DNA of 23,581 bases, from IMG/VR virus record IMGVR_UViG_3300009474_000015, positions 1 through 23,581 of that record; one strand, 5' to 3'. A program made the position numbers and the translations under genes. The notes below the pieces were generated by a model. It made no database searches, was not told the origin of the DNA, and saw only the letters and a list, made by a program, of their open reading frames with translations. Positions 19,672 to 23,581 of the stretch are shown here, piece after piece. The DNA comes from a virus. Position 1 is the stretch's first letter; each line of letters begins with the position of its first letter.

Positions 19672-20787
19672 ATGATCCAGCAAGTCCAGTTCAGTGACGA
19701 GCGCTGGCTCCAGTTCTGGGACAACTACAAGGGCCTGGAGCACCAGAAGAAAAGCATCATCAAGCTCGGTCAGCACATCAAGCAGGCTGACCCGTTGTTG
19801 CTTGCCGAGAACGCCGACTGGGTGAGCGATTGGCGCGGTGCTGGCGACATTGAGAACAGCTGGGCTGGAATTGAAGCAGCAGCCCGAAAGTACCGCTGCC
19901 GCTACCCAGAACTTGTTGCTGCCCAGTGGCGGCTGGAAAGCGGTTCTGGCAAGCACATGAGCGGCCGCAATAACCCCTTTGGATTGAAAGGCCCGGGCAC
20001 CGTCAAGGAGACCCAGGAGGTTGTGGACGGCCAGACAATCACGATCATGGCCTCGTTCCTTGACTTTGCCTCGCTCGACGCAGCGGTGAAGTACCTGGTG
20101 GAACGCTGGTACCTGGACTGGAAAACCCACAAAGGCGTCAACCATGCGGCGAACCGCAATGAGGCTGCCAAGGAACTGCAGCGCCAGGGCTACGCCACCT
20201 TGCCGGCCTACAGCGAGCGGCTGATCAATCTCATGGACCAGCAGCGGCCCCTCAAGCTGCCGGTGCTCCTGCGCAACCCGCTGACTGTGAAGTGGCAGAG
20301 CCAGCTCGATAACAAGAGCGGTACCGGCTACCGCGAGTGCTTCTCCAGCTCCTGCGCAATGCTCGCCATGTACTGGGGCAAGGTCGCCAATGACGATGCC
20401 TACAACCTGATCCGCGCCAAATACGGCGACACCACATCAGCAGAAGCGCAGCTGGCTGCATTGCGGTCCCTGGGGCTCAAGGCCAACTTCCACACCAGTG
20501 GCACCCCAGGGGCCCTGGAGCGGGAGATAGACGCTGGCAGGCCCGTGGCTGTTGGCTGGCTCCACAAGGGCCCTGTAGGGGCTCCTAGCGGTGGCGGCCA
20601 TTGGTCGGTGGTGATCGGCTACACCGCCGTGGCCTGGATCCACAACGACCCCAATGGCGAGGCCCTGCTGGTCCAGGGCGGTTACAGCAGCAACACCAAG
20701 GGTGCTGGGTTGATTTACAGCCGCAAAAACTGGAATCCCAGGTGGATGCCGGGTGGCTCCGGCGGCTGGTGTCTCACTTGCGGTTGA
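19672..20787 (+). CDS. Two-domain endolysin: glucosaminidase plus C39-type peptidase
   Basis: 371 residues. Residues about 60-190 form a mannosyl-glycoprotein endo-beta-N-acetylglucosaminidase (FlgJ/LYZ2-like) domain: YPELVAAQWRLESGSGKHMS with catalytic Glu about 89, NNPFGLKG, and FLDFASLDAAVKYLVERWY. Residues about 205-371 form a papain-like C39-type peptidase: TGYRECFSSSCAMLAMYWG with nucleophile Cys about 223 (or 228), a GGHWSVVIGY with His about 310, and HNDPNGE with Asp about 326. One enzyme would cut glycan strands and the other the peptide or crosslinks. No signal peptide, so it needs a holin. It is on the plus strand between minus-strand genes and overlaps the frameshift product's end by 14 nt. 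Confidence 0.85.
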   Translation: MIQQVQFSDERWLQFWDNYKGLEHQKKSIIKLGQHIKQADPLLLAENADWVSDWRGAGDIENSWAGIEAAARKYRCRYPELVAAQWRLESGSGKHMSGRNNPFGLKGPGTVKETQEVVDGQTITIMASFLDFASLDAAVKYLVERWYLDWKTHKGVNHAANRNEAAKELQRQGYATLPAYSERLINLMDQQRPLKLPVLLRNPLTVKWQSQLDNKSGTGYRECFSSSCAMLAMYWGKVANDDAYNLIRAKYGDTTSAEAQLAALRSLGLKANFHTSGTPGALEREIDAGRPVAVGWLHKGPVGAPSGGGHWSVVIGYTAVAWIHNDPNGEALLVQGGYSSNTKGAGLIYSRKNWNPRWMPGGSGGWCLTCG

Positions 20788-21037
20788 GATCACTCCACGG
20801 AGACTTGATCTCCATGGGCCCACCCAGCAACCTGCGCTCGCCGGTTTGCCGTGCGTCATCAATCGGGTGCTCGATGATCACTGGATCAGGAGCCTTTGGC
20901 TGAGCAGCATGAAAGGCGTCCACCTGCTTGTCGATGGACGCAATGGTTCTGGCCTCGGCAATGAGCTGCTTGGCTTCTGCGTCACGGGGCCTGGTGCTGA
21001 ACAGAGTCAGCGTGGCCGGGCCGATGTTCGGCCTCAG
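20774..21037 (-). CDS. Frame 2 of lysis-region cassette, probably made by -1 frameshift
   Basis: About 87 codons reading LRPNIGPATLTLFSTRPRDA then EAKQLIAEARTIASIDKQVD..., a hydrophilic helical segment ending SPWSDLNRK. No ATG, GTG or TTG precedes this stretch after the upstream stop; the first codon after overlap would be CTG, giving a CTGA overlap with the membrane gene stop. The alternative is that ribosomes shift -1 at GGGAAAG (21040-21046) and join the 46-aa membrane protein to this tail, yielding a membrane-anchored protein of about 133 residues. A longer upstream in-frame start (21148) would run wholly inside the membrane gene. No function recognised; position suggests lysis control. 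Confidence 0.6.
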   Translation of the reverse strand: MRPNIGPATLTLFSTRPRDAEAKQLIAEARTIASIDKQVDAFHAAQPKAPDPVIIEHPIDDARQTGERRLLGGPMEIKSPWSDLNRK

Positions 21038-21046
21038 CCCTTTCCC
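21019..21046 (-). promoter_or_regulatory. -1 ribosomal frameshift signal
   Basis: Reading the membrane-protein frame, the minus strand has ...CCG GGA AAG GGC TGA GGCCGA ACA TCGGCC. It is a slippery heptamer G-GGA-AAG in the correct phase (21040-21046), a 6-nt spacer containing the zero-frame stop, and a perfect 6-bp GC-rich hairpin with a 3-nt loop (21019-21033). GGGAAAG is the heptamer used by phage lambda gpG/gpGT. All parts are read directly from the sequence; function is not shown. Confidence 0.65.
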
Positions 21047-21174
21047 GGCTTGATGGCGTAGAGCGCTTGCAGGATCAGCTGCACGACCGAATTGCTTTTT
21101 AGCGAGGACAGCCCGACTAACTCGGACACTGCCGCCAGCACGATCCAAAACGCTGGATGCGATAAGAACTCCAT
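21034..21174 (-). CDS. 46-aa membrane protein, frame 1 of frameshift cassette
   Basis: MEFLSHPAFWIVLAAVSELV then GLSSLKSNSVVQLILQALYA and IKPGKG. One hydrophobic helix at about 8-22 and a second amphipathic helix at about 30-41. It is too short for most gene callers. I recall similar short proteins in cyanophages near lysis genes, but no function is established. The start ATG 21174 is preceded by CACCTGCAAC, related to the CACCTG core of the TGCA motif. Its last codons form the slippery site, so two products are expected: this short form and a longer fused form. Holin- or spanin-like roles are possibilities only. Confidence 0.72.
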   Translation of the reverse strand: MEFLSHPAFWIVLAAVSELVGLSSLKSNSVVQLILQALYAIKPGKG

Positions 21175-21214
21175 GGGGCTGTTGCAGGTGTGTCCTAAAC
21201 CTAGCGGCCCCTGC

Positions 21215-21487
21215 TCAACTATCCATGCCTGCTGTATCCCCGCCGACCTTGCCTGCTTCTAGACGGTTGATCCGGTGGTCGTGGCGGTGAAGGGTCGTAT
21301 TGACGCTCTCAAATGCGCTCTCGAAGCGCTGCAGGGTCTTGTCGATGTGTTTGACCGACGCTGACAGCTCGATTAGCGCGACGGTGGCTGCATCGTCACG
21401 GCGGCGGATGTTAGCGATCCAGTTGCTGGTGCCACCAAAGAGCACCCCTGCAAGCGCGGCCAGGATCGCGGTGTACGGCTCAGCCAC
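21215..21487 (-). CDS. Membrane-anchored coiled-coil protein, spanin/holin-accessory-like
   Basis: 90 residues. Residues about 7-26 (AILAALAGVLFGGTSNWIAN) make one membrane helix, followed by a basic IRRR stop and a long heptad-like helix (VALIELSASVKHIDKTLQRF to RLEAG, about 35-78). N-terminal anchor plus coiled coil resembles i-spanins (T7 gp18.5) or XhlA-like holin partners. GTG start at 21487 directly after a TGCACCTATGCA motif. Located between tail genes and the membrane cassette, near the endolysin; a lysis role is likely but unproven. Confidence 0.68.
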   Translation of the reverse strand: MAEPYTAILAALAGVLFGGTSNWIANIRRRDDAATVALIELSASVKHIDKTLQRFESAFESVNTTLHRHDHRINRLEAGKVGGDTAGMDS

Positions 21488-21490
21488 AGC

Positions 21491-21502
21491 TGCATAGGTG
21501 CA
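21491..21502 (-). promoter_or_regulatory. TGCACCTATGCA motif before coiled-coil gene
   Basis: On the minus strand TGCACCTATGCA, then GCTGTGGCTGA at the start codon; the terS start has TGCACCTGTGTA, then ACTGTGGCTGA. The shared block is TGCACCTRTGYARCTGTGGC. Confidence 0.5.
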
Positions 21503-21553
21503 ATGCTCTGAGCAAGGCTAACGGCTGACGGCCCGGAAGCCAGGTGGCTGCCC

Positions 21554-22051
21554 CTACGCAGCTGCCGCCAGCGCCCCGATGAACGCTTCTGGCAGGTCGT
21601 ACTCGCCGGCCACTCCCTGCACCGTGGTGATCAGCTCTTCGCTTACCAGCATCATTGCAATGGCAGCGTGCCAAGAGTTGAGAAACACGCGGCTATCGCC
21701 TTCGCTGGCATTTTGCAGGCCAACCACTAGGCCGCCATACAGGCCAGGTGCAGCTTGCAGCACAGCGCCAAGCATTACGTTGATGGCAGGCATGGCCATG
21801 ATGGCTGCGCTGAAGTCCACCCAGCGTGGTGTTGGAATTGGGGGAGGGAGTGCTTCAATTATATAGGCGCCATCTACCCATAGGAGCTGCTCAGTGGCAG
21901 GGTCGTAGGCGGGTTCGGTGTAGGCGACATAGCCAGCATCTAGGATCTCCTCAGCCGTGGGGGGTTGGTGTGCGTAGCGCGTGAAGCCATTCGACAGCCG
22001 TATGCGGTTAGGCAATGGCGCTGGGCGTTGGTTGCGGAAGGAATAGAGCAT
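21554..22051 (-). CDS. Tail-fibre-associated protein, possible assembly chaperone
   Basis: 165 residues. The N-terminal half (NRIRLSNGFTRYAHQPPTAE, then EILDAGYVAYTEPAYDPATE with QLLWVDGAY) resembles the small proteins found after cyanophage tail fibres, and the W-V-D-G-A-Y segment is typical of fibre-chaperone-like sequences. The C-terminal half is helical, hydrophobic and Ala-rich. It begins 6 nt after the LamG fibre gene stop, a usual place for a fibre chaperone. Identity is a reasoned guess. Confidence 0.58.
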   Translation of the reverse strand: MLYSFRNQRPAPLPNRIRLSNGFTRYAHQPPTAEEILDAGYVAYTEPAYDPATEQLLWVDGAYIIEALPPPIPTPRWVDFSAAIMAMPAINVMLGAVLQAAPGLYGGLVVGLQNASEGDSRVFLNSWHAAIAMMLVSEELITTVQGVAGEYDLPEAFIGALAAAA

Positions 22052-22057
22052 TATTGA

Positions 22058-22870
22058 TCAGGAATCAAAGAACGGCACTGTTGGCGGAGTAAACGTTGCG
22101 GTATAGCGGGCTACGCCTTTTGTAATCCGAACGTCATCAATGTAACCATAAAACCCTTGACTGCCTAAACCGTCCCACCCATTTCGCCCTATTAGCAAAT
22201 TGTCTTTTGAGAAATTGTAACTGTTGCTATCACTAGTGCCAGTGGCTTCTAATGTGCCGTCAACAAATACTCTAGTTGTTGTCCCGCTTCGCGTGCCCGC
22301 TACGTGATACCACTGGCCTGTTGATATTGCGCCACCAGAAACAGCAAAACCCGGCAATCCAACTTGTATTTTGTTGCTGCCATCCACAATAAAATATCCT
22401 CCATTATCCCCGAATGACGCCGAGCCACTGCATAAAATACCGGCAATGTTCCTAGGTTTAGAAATTAGATAAATCCATGCTTCCACGGTAAAATCACCAG
22501 TGCCGAACTGAAACCCTGCGTTATCGGACGTAGATAGATAGTTAGCGTAAGTGTTGGCGTCATTAAGCAAAAGACTCTGGCCAAAGCCAGCTTTAGCTTC
22601 TGCTGTGCTAATTTGAGCACTGCCTACGCCTGTTACTGTTTTAGGAGATGAGCTGGTATCAGTAAAGGTTGTGCTGCCGTTTGTGCCATTTAGGTGTAGT
22701 AGTAAAGACACACTGGAAAAGTCAGGATCTCCACCAACAACAGGCCATTGAAGCGCCAACTTTGCGTTCCTCTGCTCTGGCAACGTCCACACACCAGGCA
22801 CCGACGGCCCTACAGACGTATCACGAGCATTGGCCAATCCACCAATCAACCCGCCATTGAAACCAATCAT
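22058..22870 (-). CDS. LamG/concanavalin-like tail fibre or adhesin
   Basis: 270 residues. After a Gly-rich N-terminal attachment segment (MIGFNGGLIGGLANARDTSV) there is a LamG-type jelly roll from about 50 to 265: SVSLLLHLNGTNGSTTFTDT, FGTGDFTVEAWIYL, GQWYHVAGTRSGTTTRVFVD and YGYIDDVRITKGVARYTATF with PP. These are classic LamG_3 strand motifs, including the W-x-H-V and I-D-D-V/R-I-T-x-G elements. Likely binds host surface glycans. Its DNA is clearly richer in A+T than the rest of the phage, suggesting exchange. ATG overlaps the upstream stop (ATGA, 22867-22870). Confidence 0.82.
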   Translation of the reverse strand: MIGFNGGLIGGLANARDTSVGPSVPGVWTLPEQRNAKLALQWPVVGGDPDFSSVSLLLHLNGTNGSTTFTDTSSSPKTVTGVGSAQISTAEAKAGFGQSLLLNDANTYANYLSTSDNAGFQFGTGDFTVEAWIYLISKPRNIAGILCSGSASFGDNGGYFIVDGSNKIQVGLPGFAVSGGAISTGQWYHVAGTRSGTTTRVFVDGTLEATGTSDSNSYNFSKDNLLIGRNGWDGLGSQGFYGYIDDVRITKGVARYTATFTPPTVPFFDS

Positions 22871-23226
22871 GATATGTCCTCATAGCCGATGACAAGCTCT
22901 AGGTCGCTAGCAGCATTGGCCACTGCGCGGATGCTGTCGCCTTCTTCTAAGTAGAAATATGTTTCTTTGGTGCTGATAATTTGCGTGGCATCAGCGGGCA
23001 CAGTAATGGTCTTGGCTAGATAAAAATCAGTAGTGCCATCGTAAATACTTACGCTGATGTCAGCAGGATTCGTGCCGTCTACATTGGCGCAGAAGATACT
23101 GTTGATCTTAAGCGCCTTGCCGCTTGCTGCGCTGTTGCTCAGTGCGGCAGCCAGCGATGTGGTCACGGCATATCGCGCCGTTTTGCCGGTGATCGTGGTG
23201 GGGCTTTTAAGGTTTGGAGCAGTCAT
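22867..23226 (-). CDS. Phage structural beta protein, tail/fibre region
   Basis: 119 residues, MTAPNLKSPTTITGKTARYA then VTTSLAAALSNSA..., a beta-sandwich-like protein (ADISVSIYDGTTDFYLAKTI, SIRAVANAASDLELVIGYED). Proteins with this N-terminus (MTAPNL...TTITGKT) are, as I recall, common structural proteins in cyanophages. Coupled to the following fibre by ATGA and to the preceding gene by TAATG. Exact virion location unknown. Confidence 0.7.
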   Translation of the reverse strand: MTAPNLKSPTTITGKTARYAVTTSLAAALSNSAASGKALKINSIFCANVDGTNPADISVSIYDGTTDFYLAKTITVPADATQIISTKETYFYLEEGDSIRAVANAASDLELVIGYEDIS

Positions 23227-23423
23227 TAGAAGATCATTCCAGCGATTACAGGATCAACGTCAACACTGCCGCCGCCCCCAGCGATCTCCACCATCGTGCC
23301 AGCGGCGTTCTTGATGTACAGCTTGCCGGCAGTCTTATCCCATGCCGGCTCAGCCACATCAAAGTCGCCGGCACTAGGCGCAGTGGTGCCGTTGCGGATC
23401 AGGATCTTGGCGATCCTTGCCAT
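23226..23423 (-). CDS. Small tail structural protein (Mtd-N-like head)
   Basis: 65 residues, MARIAKILIRNGTTAPSAGD then FDVAEPAWDKTAGKLYIKN, which follows the pattern of fibre trimer-head modules (R-x-G-T-x-x-P ... G-x-L-Y-I). The end is Gly-rich. The ATG overlaps the upstream stop (TAATG). Probably a short attachment or adaptor part of the fibre assembly. Confidence 0.62.
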   Translation of the reverse strand: MARIAKILIRNGTTAPSAGDFDVAEPAWDKTAGKLYIKNAAGTMVEIAGGGGSVDVDPVIAGMIF

Positions 23424-23581
23424 TAGAAGGTGCCTCCATCGACAGTATCAACCGCGATGGTGACAAAGGCGTTGCCTGCATCCTTGGTCCAGCTCAGCGA
23501 GCTGTTCAGCCGGATAAGGCCATCTGTGCCATCAGTGCCCCAGATGTAGCCAGCCGTGCCGCCGCTGACGATTGCAACCTT
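23423..23581 (-). CDS. Tail/structural protein, C-terminal 52 residues
   Basis: Open from the right edge to a TAA at 23423. It reads KVAIVSGGTAGYIWGTDGTD then GLIRLNSSLSWTKDAGNAFV and TIAVDTVDGGTF. The short beta repeats and G/T/D-rich turns fit a phage tail or fibre protein. It ends with the TAATG coupling to the next gene. The start and most of the protein lie outside the window. Confidence 0.55.
   Translation of the reverse strand, partial: KVAIVSGGTAGYIWGTDGTDGLIRLNSSLSWTKDAGNAFVTIAVDTVDGGTF

Overview
The window is a GC-rich piece of a T7-like podovirus (Autographivirales type). It most resembles the integrase-bearing phages of picocyanobacteria (Synechococcus, Cyanobium, Prochlorococcus). 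Evidence for the T7 type is a single-subunit RNA polymerase, a gp2.5-like SSB, a gp6-like 5'-3' exonuclease, gp6.7/gp7.3-like ejection-type proteins, a gp8-like portal, a gp9-like scaffold and a gp10-like capsid protein, in T7 order on the minus strand. Host assignment is inference from gene style and from an attP-like tRNA-Leu(UAA) fragment beside the integrase, an arrangement known from cyanophage P-SSP7. Phage genes lie on both sides of that fragment, so this is the unintegrated (attP) form and not an integrated prophage end.

Minus-strand layout, in transcription order from 16171 down to 1. First come small early genes, including a membrane-anchored HTH peptide, an acidic protein and several unknowns. 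They are separated by hairpins and a repeated CCAACCACCAACC leader (16171-14324). Next is a lysogeny/regulation block with a membrane protein, two winged-helix regulators, a tyrosine integrase and a small protein (14315-11766), followed by the tRNA-Leu attP region (about 11765-11595). Then come RNA polymerase, SSB, a RusA-like resolvase, two zinc-binding-type proteins, an unknown 185-aa protein, a run of tightly overlapping small unknowns and the exonuclease (11523-4910). The structural genes follow: three related small virion-type proteins, portal, scaffold and the start of the capsid gene, which runs off the left edge. The T7 gp4 primase-helicase and gp5 DNA polymerase, expected between the resolvase and the exonuclease, are absent.

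Right of a roughly 0.7 kb gene-free divergent region (16172-16948) there is a plus-strand group: a RepL-like winged-helix protein, a small unknown and the large terminase. The small terminase is on the opposite strand, tail-to-tail with the large one. It is followed by a plus-strand two-domain endolysin, and then by minus-strand genes. In transcription order from the right edge these are tail/fibre genes (including a low-GC LamG-type fibre), a membrane-anchored coiled-coil protein, and a small membrane protein linked to a downstream frame by what looks like a -1 ribosomal frameshift site. The genome ends of a T7-like phage should lie between terminase and early genes, so the gene-free region may be where the termini are joined in this assembly.

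The most interesting items are: the frameshift cassette at 21019-21174 (slippery GGGAAAG, 6-nt spacer, GC-rich hairpin, no start codon in the second frame); the missing replisome genes with an NrdR-like zinc ribbon on an unrelated helical domain nearby; a repeated 12-bp TGCA-N4-TGCA motif at the heads of transcription units; overlapping CCTAGGAC palindromes including one just upstream of a winged-helix regulator; and the unusual C/A-rich leader repeated before many start codons. Homology statements come from reading motifs and recalling family sequences; no search was run.
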